Source of the DNA: Apoda limacodes
Lineage: Eukaryota > Arthropoda > Insecta > Lepidoptera > Limacodidae
Reading direction: 5' to 3'
Assembly: GCA_946406115.1 (NCBI GenBank)
Contig: OX291543.1
Location: 26,252,815 to 26,316,814 of the forward strand
Length of the DNA stretch: 64,000 nucleotides
The notes under the pieces are model-generated. The model searched no databases. It saw nothing but the letters and a program-made list of their open reading frames with translations, and was not told where the DNA came from. Of the stretch, positions 33,817-47,890 are shown one piece after another (position 1 is the stretch's first letter; each line of letters starts with the position of its first letter). Both the position numbers and the translations under genes were made by a program.

Positions 33817-34254
33817 ACAACTCGCCAATAGATGTCAGGAAGAGTCATATTTTTCAGTTTATCATTGCCTGAAAACACGAATAAAACGACGTTTTCTAAA
33901 AATGAAACCTAGCTAGATCGATTTATCGTTCCCGAAATCCCCCGCATAATAAATTTCATGAATATCGTTGGAGCCGTTTCCGAGTTTATACAAGAATTGC
34001 TCGTTTAAAGGTATTAAATGAGATTTATTTTTTCCATAAATAAAAAGTAATCCACGCCAAAGTTTTGCGTTGTAATCAATATATGTATTTTGTAAGAAAT
34101 TAAACGCTTTAGCCACATTTTTTTATATTTTTTTGCTATATAATTTAACTCATGTACAATATTTCAAATGAGGTTTTGCAATGAAATTTGCATATTTTTA
34201 GGATTTCTGATGGTACATTTTATGGCAAATTCCGTTATTTATATACCTCTATAT

Positions 34255-34714
34255 GATCGTCATGTCCGTTTGTCCGTCCGGTCGTCAATATGTCAAAGCC
34301 GTATAATTCCATTGTCTTTAGGTAGATTATAATAAAAAATTACAGAAATGTGTCTTTTGTTGCCGCCATGCTGATATGTTACAGAAATTGAGAAAATATT
34401 TTTTATTTATTTACATGCAAATGTGATGAAAAACATTCGGTGGTACGAAAATTACAAACTTGAGTCGTTAAAGCTTTCGGCCTTCAACCTTAGCCTTATA
34501 AATAGCCTCTAGTTTGTAATTTTCTCCTTAACAACCTTAATACTTATGAACTATTTTTTCGGGTTATTCAATTCCAATGTTGAAAAATTGACAATAAAAG
34601 GGCTTTATAAACCCTGTTTACTAAATTTTTTTTAACGAAACCGCATCCGCAATAATCTTTATTGTACGGAACTTTAACTTAAATTAATGCGTGTACGATA
34701 CCCACTTGGCCGGT
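34255..34714 (-). repeat. GGCCAAGTGCGAG-family element, decayed
   Basis: 'catgtccgtttgtccgtccg' at the left and 'acccacttggccgg' at the right bracket ~460 bp. The interior does not closely match the other copies. Confidence 0.5.
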
Positions 34715-34715
34715 T

Positions 34716-37595
34716 TTTTGTACCTATTTAATTTAACCGATTGTATTCAGAGAATACGATTCATACAAACGATTTTTTCATATATTTTTGACATTTACTG
34801 ATTAAACACTGTAAAATTTTGTAGACATGATCTCAAGCCAAATATCTATGTCTATGGTTTTCCAAAATTCTGAAAAATGTTTTACTTACTCAATACATTA
34901 ATTGAGACCATTTGTATGAAAAACTAGAATTTTCTATAACTTTTATAGTATACAATTTAATAGAAAACTGGCACACTGCAGACCTAGATATTTATTCCTA
35001 AAACACCTCTTTAAAATTTCGTAATGTTACATTAGTAAGTGTCAAAAATAAGTGGAAAATTCTTTTGTATGAAGCACCGCTGCGAGGTGCTCCGAATCGT
35101 ATTCTCTTAAGGTCGAGTGTAAATGGTGATCCCCTAATTAAGACATCAGTTGTTATTACTGCAATTCAACTGCTCACTTGATGTTCTCGATCCAATCAAG
35201 GACTTATTCAATTCAGTCTAGTTGCTTAAGTTAAGTACTCGCGTCCGCAATCAAACGAAGGAATAAAATCTATTATGACTATTGGATTTTCTAATGGATC
35301 TTTGAATAGGATCTACTTACAAGGGAAGTAGGCTTTAAAATCACAAGCGATACGTGAAAATTGAGAACGAGGAGCGCTTTTATAGCCTGGGTAAAACTAT
35401 TAGACGGGCTGTACTTAAATAGATGTAGAACTTACATCCATGGGTACATAGACATTCTTAATCGCGTTCAAAAACTCACTTTACCGGGGTAAAGTCTCGT
35501 GCTATCTCTTTCTGCATTGTAGTGAAATATATTTGCTATCCTGCTGTCATTGCTACCCGGGTTAATACAATTTGGGTTTATGAACGCGCCTCTAATGAGT
35601 TGCAAAAGGTGTAGTACAATTTGCCCTGTAAGTTTTAATGGCGATGCCAGCGAGCTTAAAGTTGGTTATAATGAAGGCACTTTTTTAATAGACTTAAAAA
35701 AAAGGTGGCGGTTCGCAATTCGTCTCAAGGTTTTTTTTTGAGTGTATAAATGTTCCACGATATCTTTGCGGCACGAGAGCAGAATTTAACGATTTTTACA
35801 CACATAAAAATTTGCAGTGAAGATAAGTAAAAGTTTTCTAGTTTAAAAAAAATAGGTAAGTGTTTCTTCGGGTTGCCATCGGATGTTAATTGGCAATTTT
35901 TGTACGAATTTTTACTGCAAATGGTAGGGTCTTACTTTTTAGTAATTTTCAAAAGTTGATTATTATTTTTTTTTTTGTTAAAATTTCAATTATTTTTTTT
36001 TATTATTTAGTTACCACAAAATCGTCATACGATCAAACGGACGTGATAAAACTAAGCGATAAATAGTTACGTTTCGTTGTGTTTAGCAATGAAACCCTAA
36101 AATTGTCAAACGGGAGAATATACACTCATGGAGAAACTGCGAAGGGTTTGGTTTCTACCATTATGCTGTGGAATCCTGAAAACGACCATACGGACGGACG
36201 GGCAGACATGACAATACTTATTTTAACCCCAAAATTGTCAAACTAACGGACATTACGATATTTAAACCAATACTAAACATGTACTTCACTAGATAATCTA
36301 GGTAGCTTCACAGCTACAAATGGTGTGATTGAAAACAATTTTTAGCCTACGAGTAACGCTGGTTTCCCTGGTCCGGTCTTTACCAAATTTAAATGGGACC
36401 ATTTTGGAGAACCTTTCATGTGTGTAAAAATCCTTAAAAATCAGTTCACAAATAAAGAAGTCATGTATTATCCCATAAAAAAATAAACATGGCAACTAAT
36501 CGATAACCCCCTCCTTTTTTGAAGCCCATTTAAAAAAGTCTAGTGCATTGATTTGTGCACACAAGTCAATCAGGATCTGCAGTTTTATCTGGTGAGACAT
36601 TTTTGCAACGATCTCAGGCTGTCAATCGATGTTTCTTCCTTGACATTATGTCTTGTAAACTTCGCCTAGCTAGAAGCTTGACTAGAAAAATATAGTCTGG
36701 TTAGGTTTTTTTACACCTGTGTTTTATAATTTTAACAGATCATTTAATATAGATTATGTTTTCAATGTTGTGAGTTTAATTAGGAACCTATTAGTAGACA
36801 AAAAGCACCTAGCTTACACTAAATCTAAGTCTAAGGTAGGTTTTGCACTGACTATACCCTGTGTTACCCGTTACAAATGTAAATCTATGCAATCAAGAAC
36901 GAACGCACGAACACAACAAAAACAGGTTACGACAGAACAAGTGTTTTACGGAAGAGAATACTAGAAGTTTTCATTATTTCATTATATCAATTACATAAGA
37001 AGAAAATAATTGACAACAATACAAAATACTAATAAATTAAGGTTAATGCTTTATTGTAAAAAATAATGTTATGTAGGACTTTAAATATTAATACAATTCT
37101 AGGAACCTAACAAAAATAAAATAAAATCTTTAAAAAAATGTTGGTTTCCTCCGCACGTAAACCGAGTTTCGCAAAAAATATCGTGGGTGTGTTAAAAGCA
37201 ATTTGCAATTCAGAGATTCTTTTGCAAAATTTTAACTATTTTTTTTTTTAGTCACAGTCAAATGCTTTGCCAACTACATCGATAGCCAGAGAATCAGTTT
37301 TGGATATGCAAAAAAAAAACTGCAGTTGAATCATATTGACGTAGCATATAAAGGTAGAAGTGATGAAATTAAAAGAAAAACTATCACAGCTAAGCTAACG
37401 AGTAATAGTGGACGAACTTATATTAGGAGGAGTAAAAATGACGTACAAAGTCCATTGAACAACTGTGTAAAAAGGTAGTAAATATAAATCTATGAACCAT
37501 TCAGTATATCTAGATATATAGAACATATTTACTAAGTTTATAAGGATCTTTTTATTTTCGTTAAAGATTTATCTTTTCCTTACTATATTGGGCAC
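34716..37595. other. Gene-free stretch
   Basis: AT-rich. Contains a decayed 'gaccatacggacggacgggc' word at 36183. Open frames at 35550 and 36719 have no supporting signals. Confidence 0.35.
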
Positions 37596-37598
37596 TTT

Positions 37599-37730
37599 TT
37601 AGGGTTCCGTACCGCAAAAATAAAAAAAACCCTAAGTGGATCACTTCCGTTGTCCGTCTGTTACTGTAAATTTCTCATATTTGGTGCTACAATTATAATA
37701 ATTGTAGCATCAAATATGAGAAATGCTTCT
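37599..37730 (-). repeat. GGCCAAGTGCGAG-family fragment ending in a palindrome
   Basis: 'agggttccgtaccgcaaaaa' and 'ttccgttgtccgtctgttac' are the accustomed start of the family. It is cut short by the palindrome at 37670-37724. Confidence 0.55.
37670..37724. repeat. 55-bp near-perfect palindrome
   Basis: The arms are 27 bp with one mismatch and a single-base centre. The left arm starts ATTTCTCATATTTGGTGCTA and the right arm ends AGCATCAAATATGAGAAAT. Confidence 0.93.
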
Positions 37731-38364
37731 TTAACAAAGAGCTAAAAATTTTGAGCCTTTTATTTTATTATGTCAACAAAAATACTTGTGTTCTTATTAG
37801 CCACGTCATTATGCAGTGCCCCTTAGATAGCGTGCTGCGACACCTGTACGCTTACTCTGGCTTGTCCAATCGTGGCACCCCATCAGTTACATTAGCACGA
37901 GAGGTGTCGCTTCAACCTGACCCGGCGTTTTGTTTAATGAAGCGATAAACCACAGCTAACTGCTCGGAGACATCTTCTAGCTCGATCTTTGCTTAGGTGT
38001 CTACAATTAAATAAAAGTAATGCAGGATGTTAACATTACATATACATAAAGAAACATTATTTTTAAAGGAACGTGTTACAAATATAATAAACTAGCTGTT
38101 GCCCGTGGTTGGTTTACTCACACTTGACGTTTTAAATAGCCTATGCCCGGTTACTTAAACTATCTCCATGCCAAATTTGCCCGCCGTTCCACCTGCCTTA
38201 AAAACAGTTATAAGTGTTAGATTTTAACGGCAACTCTTTGACGTTTTCAAGCAACTTATGTCTTACCCGGAACTTAATCGGTACAGCGGTTAAAGCATGA
38301 AGAAGTAACAGACAGACAGAGTTACTATCGCATTTTTAATATAGCGGACCCGATAGACGTTGTC
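37731..38364. other. Gene-free stretch
   Basis: A Helitron-like 3' end ('ctagctgttgcccgtggttg') begins at 38093 and is read on the minus strand. Nothing else is seen. Confidence 0.35.
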
Positions 38365-38740
38365 CTAACCTGAAAAGCAGCGCCACATTAAATATGATAT
38401 TTTAAATTTAACATTTACATTTTTAAAATTTTGCGATTCCATAATTACTTCCAACGAATCTATGGTTGAGTTATCACTTTTGGATATCTCACTGTTTAGT
38501 ATTGCCTCTAAGTGTAAATTATTTAATACTTCATTTTGCATTTTGCATTTCATCTCGCAGAAGTATTGGCCTTTCTTGAAATCCTTTTGATTTTAAGTTA
38601 GCCCTTTCCTTTCGTTTTTTACGTTCTATGTAATATGTCGTTTCCAAGCCACAAATTTCACAATGATTGAAGTTGTGGGATATGATAATAATAGAGTCGC
38701 ATTCAGTGAATGTTAAAATTATTATTGTACATTCAATCTT
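38365..38740 (-). pseudogene. Possible frameshifted coding remnant, unknown
   Basis: On the minus strand one frame gives HCEICGLETTYYIERKKRKE then RANLKSKGFQERPILL. A second overlapping frame takes over with MKCKMQNEVLNNLHLEAILN and SEISKSDNSTIDSLEVIMES. Joined by one frame change near 38550 these look like one charged, helical polypeptide with a CxxC-like start. The style recalls the accessory DNA-binding proteins of insect transposons, but I recognise no family. It ends before 38365 without a clear partner. Chance open frames in AT-rich DNA remain possible. Confidence 0.3.
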
Positions 38741-39977
38741 TGCCGTTTGGGAGATCAGTGATACACCGACTGCACCGATTTGTGAATTCAAACCTTGCAG
38801 GGATCCACTCGAGCGTACACAAAAAATATCATTAAATTCATTCCTGCCGTTTAGGAGAAGATCAGTGACACACCAACTGCACCATCTACCGGGTTCGTTT
38901 GTAAATTCCTACCTTGCAGGAGCCCATTGAAATATTCAGACAAATTTGCACCCAAATCGTTACAGCCGTTTAGGAGGAGTTAGGAGACAAAGACACGTAC
39001 AGAAGAAAAACACGTAGAAAAATAAAACCGACTCACACCTGACATTTTCAAGTAGCCTTTGTCCTTTCTTCTGATAAGCCTTTATTTTTTGATATTTTTG
39101 CAAAGATGCCGGAATTTCTTATATGGAGGAATTTCAAATATTAAAAACCAAAAACCACTTCTTTTTTGTTTTCTTTGTTATTTTTTAAATATAAATAAAA
39201 AGTGTGATTCACGGAACTTCGTGGAGCAAATCAATTTTCTATGAAAAATTCGTCTTGTTACGTACATAATAAAAAGAAATCTGAACTCGACGCGCTTACA
39301 AAAAAACACGGAAACTAATTTGAATACGAATCAATGCACAAGCGCCTTAATGGTAGAAAGTTATTTGTTTTATTAAATTTTTTTTACAATAGATTTGATA
39401 TTATTAGTTTAGTTTAAGTTATTGTGGGGTAAACTTATTCAGTATAAGTTAGTTATTTACAATGAGAGAACTTCTGTTTTAAGATTATTCTAAAAGATAG
39501 GCAGTCTCGCATGCAAACCACTTCCTGCTAAGATATGTGGAGCGTCCCCCGCTTGTATAATTTAAAATATCATGAGCTTACCACACACGATGCTACTGTT
39601 CACGACCACTTAAGAGGTCGAGTATAGACAAAAAGCTACATTTTATAAAACTACATCAAAGTCGTATAAACAATGTTAATAAATGTATATTTCTGTCCTA
39701 GCCATTCATCAATCGACCATAGCGATGGAACTTTGATGAGTTACTATGTATACATAGCCTCAAAGTCTCTGAATTGGTACAGCTATTTCACATAAAGTGG
39801 AACCCGAGACATTTCAATTTCATTTTCTGTTGGTAATTCAAAACTTTTACCGCCCTAGTGGCTTAAAGGTGCTGGTACAAGTCGGCTCTAACCTTTTCAC
39901 CCCTCTCAATCTGCCAAGTCCGGCACTATCATCCTATCTACGCCTGACGCCTTACTGTTGTCTTGGGTAATGGCAAT

Positions 39978-40086
39978 TGACCTTTTCTTTCTATTTCTCT
40001 CTCTCTTTCACTCCTCTTTATCTGTCTTTCTTTCTCTTTCTCTCCCACTCTCCCTCTCTTTCTCTCTTACTCTCTCTCTCTCTCAA
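39978..40086. repeat. Polypyrimidine (CT-rich) tract, ~109 bp
   Basis: Almost unbroken C/T on the plus strand, ending in (TC)n. Confidence 0.9.
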
Positions 40087-40089
40087 AAA

Positions 40090-41190
40090 TAATAAATAAT
40101 TAACTGGAAGAAACTAATTAACTAATGGATTAATTAATGGACTAACTATCTATAATGGACTCGCGATCTTGCTGCTCCATACAAACTTTGAACCCCCGTT
40201 TCATCCCTTTAATGGGTGAGTTTTGTAAAAATCCTTTCTAAGCGCACGCCTACATCATAATAGCTATGTGTATGCCGAATTACAGACGATATTTTGGAAC
40301 TACCAATTTATTCTTATTCCTTGTATTACTGTGTAGGTCACTATTTATAGCAAATAAGTGTCAATTTTTGCGGTATACATTACACAAGCGAAGATATATT
40401 GGCAAGGAATAGTTAAAATATAAATTTACCTAAAAAGTTCCCTATGAGAAATTCGAAGTCCTTTTTTATTGGTCGTGCTGCTCTCTCTTTTGCAAAACAA
40501 AGACTGTATCAATATCAGCTGCTTTACTCCAAAGCAAAATGCCATAAGACATAACGGAATAGAATGAGTAAAAGTAGACCAAGCGAGCAGTGTCAACATC
40601 TGTAAGCTGCCTAACTTTTGTAACTGCATAAGCAGCTGAACTAAGTTTCCCTGCAAGAACTGAAATGTGAGAGTTCCACTGCAGCCTATTGTCTAATGGA
40701 ATACCTAGAAATACTGTTGAGACATATCAAAAGACTGACCACGCCCGACGTTTCTTATCTTCGAAAATCGTTTCCGATAGATGACGAATGCTACTGGGCT
40801 GCACATTTTTAATTCATAAAACATTCAATTAATCTATGATTTTACAAGAGCTGTACATTTTATTTAAATTAAGAACAACATAACTTCAACCAAGTAATTG
40901 TCTCTAATATGGTAGCCGAGATGACTCGCTACCTTATCTTAAATCTATTTTATAACCATAATAGGTCCAATATAAAACTAAACATGGAGAGTAAAGACAG
41001 CAAGACACCTTATATCTCTGTACAATTTCCTTTTTAAGGTAGAATTAAGAAGACAGTAGCGCACCCGAAAAGGCGAATAGGACCACCGAAGAGTTCGGAA
41101 GTAGAGCCACCCACACCACGTCACGAGTCCGGTATCACAACACTGATCTTAATTATGAGCGTGTCGATCATCATCTAAAATTTTCTACCT
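40090..41190. other. Gene-free stretch
   Basis: Old repeat words at 40200-40280 ('atgggtgagttttgtaaaaa', 'cctacatcataatagctatg'). No exon support for the minus-strand frame at 40426-40656. Confidence 0.35.
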
Positions 41191-41198
41191 TAAAAGGT

Positions 41199-41345
41199 CT
41201 ATAAAGAGTCGCTAAGTGTACGCAATTTATTCGAGATTAAGCTCGCCTGCCGGAGTCGCGTCACGACCCGCGTCCGGCTCGTCTGCACACTACTGTTCCG
41301 AGATTAATAGCACGTGCCATTATTGCAGCTGGCCTGGTCTCATCT
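41199..41345 (+). promoter_or_regulatory. Promoter-like patch (TATA-like box plus GC-rich tract)
   Basis: 'ggtctataaagagtcgctaa' is followed by a GC-rich stretch ('ctcgcctgccggagtcgcgt', 'cacgacccgcgtccggctcg') in otherwise AT-rich DNA. This resembles a core promoter with a non-coding first exon, but no splice donor or coding exon could be tied to it. Confidence 0.2.
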
Positions 41346-41349
41346 GAAG

Positions 41350-44300
41350 CTGAGCGGTCTAAGGAAAGTCAAATCAACCTTTTTACCTCACTGAGTGAAA
41401 GCAAAGACTGAGTTATGTTTTTCGTATGTATTTATCAATGTTTTAGTAACTATCTGGGATTTTTACTCCACTGTAGCAATTAAACGGTTACGTAGGAATA
41501 AAAGAAGTTAGATATCCAACGTGTATTTACCCACAGAAAAAGTATTTCCATGGGAATTCTTAACCGAGACAAAAAGTATTCTTTGTCCTTTTCAGTTCCG
41601 CTAGCTCTGCGCCAAAAATCAGGTCACCGCGATGCTTCGTTGTAACGTAAATGAATAGTACTTTATTTCTTCTGATTTGACTTAACAGATATTGATATTA
41701 TATAAGTAAAACTTTTGAAATTAAAACAAAACAAAGCTTATGTTACTTTTCAACTGAAAATTTAAGGTTATATTCAGCATCTAAGTTAACTGGCAGATAC
41801 CAGAAAAATAACATGCCACATCGCCTCGATTAATTAAAGCATCAAAATTGCGTTAATGACAGAAACACATGACGGCAGATCTTTTCAAAATCATTTGTGC
41901 TCTTTTTTGACCACACTGCACCTTCACTGTTACTTCAAATATGTGTACAAATGCTTGAAGCATTTTGCATTTTGTTAATTTTGACTATGTTCTTGGAGCT
42001 GCTGCAACGTTTGAAAAAACGCTCTGTACATACAAAAAAAAAATTAAACATTAAGAGAAGACAGACAAAAATTGGTTATTACTACAGTGCTTGAAAGCAT
42101 CTACTGGTTGTCATGTCTCCCTTAGATACTTTTGATAAACTTTTAACACAATTTACATGTAAAAGTGAAGCTAATATTGTATTTTGTCAGCATATTTTAC
42201 CTATGCAGGTAGGTCTTTTGGTCAAACCAGAAGATATGAAATGACTCACAAAGCATCGCGGTGTATCTGGCAGCACCCGCTATGGTCCGATCACGCAGTC
42301 CCTATCACTTAATGCAGATACCTGCGAGTGCCGGCTGCGCTCCTACCGGCACTCCTGCGATACCGCCCTCTACAGTCCTCTAACAATCTTGATACTTTAA
42401 AGTCATGTTCCATTGAGCCACAGGAATTTCTCAGTTTAAACATCATAATCATTTGTGCTTATTTGTCAAGTTAACTGTCTATAGTAGAAGTGAGCTCATG
42501 TGTATTGTATATTTTATGTATTGTTAAATTGTTCCATTTAAGACAGTAAACTTTGATCGATTTTTTCTTATAATAAGTAAATGTTGTTATTTTCAAAAAA
42601 AACTTTGGTAGATATAAGAATATTATTATGTTATCAAGATCAACCTCTATTAGAACCTCGTGTTTATAAAATTTATAACAACAAAAGTCTTTTAACTACT
42701 AAGTCAAATACCCATAGCATCAACAATTCAATCAAGATTCTTTTTGTATGATTTTAATAAAAGTAACAATAACCGATTACTAGAACAATAAATACCCACA
42801 CAAACTAATCAATAAACCAGTGCTATTATATAATTTCAACAATAATCAAAATTATTTTCCTAAAAAACATTATTATTAAGTATTTTATCAATGTAAGAGT
42901 GAGTACCAAAAAAATAAATCGTTGTATACAATAAGCAACGAGTGTGATTGTGGACTGCTACAGATAAGGTAAATAGCTCATACAATTGTTAGAACGGGAG
43001 GTTCCGAACCTCTTTTGTGGAGGAAGTGGTATCTAATGGGGTGAACGCTGCCACTGGCGAGACTTACATGGTGTCGATTGCTATGCGGCTTCGGTACCAA
43101 ACTCAAGTGCCGATTGCCCACTCAATTCTAGATAGTCGACATCTAAGGCCTAATTTGAATTTCTTATAGACTAAACTGTTATTCCGTCCACTGCTTCTAG
43201 CTACAAAGTCCTCGTTATTTTAGCTTCTTTGCTTGTACGTATCTATCATAAGCTGAGTAATATTTGATAATGATGTTTTAAAATGAAATAAACCAAATGA
43301 AATCAATATGTTAGAACTTTTTTCACCCTCTTGTTAAGAAAAGTTGTATATGGCATTTCCAAAAGACGCAATAGCCCCTTTGTCGCAATTGCCCCGGTTG
43401 CCCTTATCGAAAAGTACAGTATTGTTTATTGTTTGTTAGCTAAATCATGGAATATAGAATTAAGCATATGCATAGACTCATAGATCTCCGCATACCGAAT
43501 TATACCACAATTATAACATAACACAAATATAACAGTGGAACCTGATTGATTACAAATTACCTTTTATATATTAGCAAATAATCAAAAAACTAAAACAAAT
43601 TCATATATTGGATACACCTATAATATACAAGTCTTGCTACAAAACTATAAGTCAGTAAGCACTCACCCAAAAAACTGTATCGGTGCTAAATATTTTTTGC
43701 GTACTGAATACTATTATAATGTACGCACAATGACCTGAATACTATAATACTACGATACTTACTCATCACACCACGGCTTAAAGAAATAAAATATATAATA
43801 GATTCTGTAAGTTAATGTTAATTAGCGAAATATGTAAAAATATAAAATACTCGCTTATTCCCGCAACTTCGATACAAAGGACTTTTAAAAAAAAGGAACA
43901 TATTTGTTTATGGTTAGTTGTTGATTTACCTATAAAAATATCAAAATACCTTTACAAATTTCCATCTACTATTTTGCCTTCTAGAAGATGGTTTCCAAAT
44001 GGTCGTAAAAAACGTCAATGTTAATTTTCAGCTTAACGGCCTAATACCAATTTTTATGCAAGCAGCTTCAGAAATGACGGATTTCTATACATACTTTCTC
44101 GTCTTCCTTTTCCCTGAATTTCCAAAGTAAAAGCCAAAAACCTATTTTTTTGCATAAAGCTTTAAAATTCAAGGTAAGTGAACGAAGCATTCATCAAACC
44201 GTGGAGAAACTCATGTAGTGAGTTAGCTAGCTCGTTTCTCTCATAAAATTACATCACAAAAGTCTTTAGATGACTTGGTGTGCACTCGGGGATATTAATA

Positions 44301-47300
44301 TTGTTATATCCCTGGTATTATTTTAATGGTATACTTCGTTAGTGTTTACGTATACTAAAGTACTAACTACTGGAATTACAGTTTCATAGACATCGAAATT
44401 TAATTAAGATATCAAGATATGAAATGTCAGTTAAATTGATTAATGGGTTTCTATAACACATAGTTTTCTTTTTCTTTGGTACCATTAATTTTGTACCAGC
44501 TTGCCATGTATACCTATATTATTATGATAAACAACTCCTAGTGACTTATAAAGTCATAAGTACATCAATCTTACAAATACACAAAATCTTTATAAAATTA
44601 AGAAATACAAAATCAATAAATGTACACATATTTAAACAGGGATTAAAGTTGCTCTTTGAATCCCAAGGGACGCAAAGTGGTTTTAATTTGGAATGTGGAT
44701 CATAGAGATCGATTAAGAATTTTATATGAAAATTTAAGATGTCCCGAATATATTTTGATGATGGGAATCGATAAAGTTCATCGTCAGCAGCATCATTTGT
44801 ATGGAGCACTTTTGTCTGTGATCCCTCCCCGGATTCTTTTTTTCAAAAGGGAGTCTGTTCCTATGACGGCCCATTTTTTTGACATTAAGAGTACATTGGC
44901 CAGGAGCAACGTTGGTATGAACTATTTCTTTCTGTGTTCATTCTTTTAGTTGCTATAAATAGAAAATTGAAAATTCAAATTTCAGTGTTTGCTACAAACT
45001 TGCTCGTAGATACGCCTTCTATCGATCGAAGTCATAAAAAAGTGGTGTTAAAGGGACACCGTAAATTTTCACGAAAAATTTTCTAAAGTCCTAAAACGAA
45101 ATCACTAATGCGAAGCAGTTTACCAAACTTAGACAAATTTTTCCAAGTATTTGTTCCTCACCGCCCCATTTTATGCACCTCAACCAAATTTTTAAACAAG
45201 GTTGTGGGAACTACTTTTGTACACTCTACATTGAATAGACTTCGGGCGGCCAGGTGTCATGTAAACTCGCCCGAGCTGTACGTACGTACATGCCATATCT
45301 ATGGCTACATCATCAATGTAAATAAATATTTTCATATCGAAGATTGAATTGAGCTATCGAGGCACAAGTTCAGCTATTAAAAATCCCAAATAAATCTTTG
45401 CCATGGAAATACGCTCGTTACGAACGTCACCAACAAACGGGAAGTTATTACACGTCAACCTTTTGAATTAAACACTGTTACATATTAGGGTATACCTCTT
45501 TTGAAATCTATTTTAAGTTATTATTTTTAAATGTTAATTCTTTGTTGCTTGGAATTTGTTTTCTAGTCAGTTCTTTTACCTCAAATTGTTTCTAGTTGAA
45601 TCCGTAGTTTAATATTGAAAATGGTGTTTAAGAAGACAAATAAAATACAAAATTATCTATGAAGAACAACTTTTTGGTTTAAAAATTCACTGAGCTGTAT
45701 TGTTTCTGAACCCCTGGTTTCAACCCACAAACCTAGCAGCTCAAACACGTCACTGTCATTTATTTTGTACTAAGTACAAGTACAAAATGTTAATGGTGGC
45801 GTTAATCAACGTACCTTAGCGTTTACAAACACGGATTTTAATAATATGTGAGGTGCTACCTCCATGCCAGAGAGCTTTTCATGCAAAGTTTGAATTTGTT
45901 TTTTAGAAACTTCATCACTTTATTACTTCACCATCTCTAGCATAAAACAAGTCGCTGTTCGCCTTATTGTGTTTCTTGGCCTACTTTTTCTAAATTACGC
46001 AACGTATTTTGATGCGGTTTTAACTAAAAGAAAAAGGAATAAACGAGAAAGGTTTGTCTATATAATTTGTAGATATTTTGTACAAACTGGCTAAGCGATA
46101 GAGGCGTTTCATAAAAAAACTAACGCTGGCTTAAGGACACATCAAAACAATGTGCTAGAAAATTGAAGCTCTTAAAAACCTATTGAAAAGTCAGTAATAT
46201 TGTGAGTCCATATACTAAAGTACACTCACAATAACCGTTTTTATCTATTACAGATTACTAAAATACCATAAATTATGTGCAAAGCAATTGCACCCAAGCG
46301 AATCCTAGGCGGATAGCTTGCTGCTATTACATAAAAAATCTCCAATAAACCCAAATATCTAGATTTGGTTAATTCATTTGATTTTGAGTATTAAACAAAA
46401 TGGATCATTTAGGTCGGTCTGCAATGTCTGCATTAACCTTAAACTAAACACATTCACTTATTGTCATTATAACATTTCATATTTGCACAATTGCTAGCTG
46501 CTACACAGTGCATAACACGATTTTATTGTAAGAAACTACAATGTAATGAAAGAGGTCGTAATACGTCACGATCTTGACCAAGCCGGACTATATTCGATGC
46601 ACCCATATCGCCCTTAATCTGTCACTGAAAAACTACGTGGTAATGTATCTGATCATGGTTGTACTAGCACATAGAAAAAAACACAATTTATGCACTAACT
46701 GGCACCTCACACTGGTGGCTTTAGGTTGTGAACAACATTTAGCAACGGAAAGTAGCTAGAGGTACCTACATTAGAAATAACGTGCAAGCTATCTGTTTAT
46801 AAGCGATACTGCGTTCAGCTGACTGATGTGCCACGGACATATTTCCGGTGAATCAACATAGAAATTATAAACTTGGCGATTATAATTTTAAGTTTTCATA
46901 CAAAAAATCATATAAATACATAATTATAACATATTACATAAATAAAATAATAGCTATCAAAATAGTTTTTACTTATATCGATAGTGGCAACTAAATTTCG
47001 GTCATTAAGGTCTAACAATGCGGAACAGTGTACGTCTTGTAGAAAAATTTATACTTAACAAAATATGAAACGGATGGACCTGAAAAACACGGGCTCTGCT
47101 TGTTAGCTCTTGACATCTCGACCACGAAAATTCATAAGTTAGAGTGCAATAATGTGCACCATATCATCATATAACGAAGTCTCAGGTACTCACGATTGTC
47201 GCCAGTCTGTAAGCTGATAGCAACATTAGGTACGTTCTGAAATAACTACCACTATCGAGATCCACGATGCCAATAATTTCTATTCCGTAATAAACCTTAT

Positions 47301-47645
47301 CGATTTTCTTATTGAATTTGTGGTTTTTGCGCTGCACGTACGAATTTTACCTTAGTTTGAAATAAAAAAAAATAACTCTTATCATGCTAGAAATTGTCAA
47401 CTAATGTCATATAAGAAGTTTAGTTGGTTTGTGATTAATGTTGTTATATTGTTTAATTTGTTTTATATAGAAGCGAGGAATGTTTTAAGAGGTACGTGTT
47501 CGATCAGTGTCATGGGTTTCATAAAATCACGATTGCGAGTTAATTAAAAAACTGCAGAAGTACGAATCAAATATTAGGTTGTATTTGTCTCCTGGACTAT
47601 TACTATGTTTTTACTCGACTGTAATGGAAGGTTATTTTACCTTAG
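41350..47645. other. Long stretch without a supportable gene
   Basis: Mostly AT-rich. Noted: a GC-rich hairpin at 42326-42354, a GC-balanced segment at 42990-43150, a Helitron-like word 'cttattcccgcaacttcgat' at 43854, open frames on both strands at 44546-44949, and a 10-bp-arm inverted repeat at 46198-46233. None has enough support to be called a gene. Confidence 0.35.
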
Positions 47646-47649
47646 ATAC

Positions 47650-47890
47650 GGGTTGCCTGATGTTGAACACTTACTGTAGCCTATGAACACTTGCATCAAT
47701 AACGGTATTACTCATGAATTGTGTCGCTTACTATTTAAAATCCAGTCACTCGCCCTTCTTAAAGGACCTAATACTGTAGTACCCAGGGAAACCTTGACAG
47801 GTATTTCAAGGGCCTTTCGTGAGGGATTTTTTTTTTGAAAATCGTACTCTACCGTGACCATCTAGGTTCTAGAAAGTATTAGATGTCAAG
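47650..47890 (-). repeat. Old LINE 3' fragment
   Basis: 'gttgcctgatgttgaacact', 'tagcctatgaacacttgcat' and 'gaccatctaggttctagaaa' follow the order of the LINE at 5975-6200 with much divergence. Confidence 0.55.

Noticed and set aside
44546..44949. Long opposing frames, one reading WNVDHRDRLRILYENLRC
   Set aside because: The plus frame has no ATG at its start and I could not match either strand to a family. Possibly an old transposon, but not supportable.
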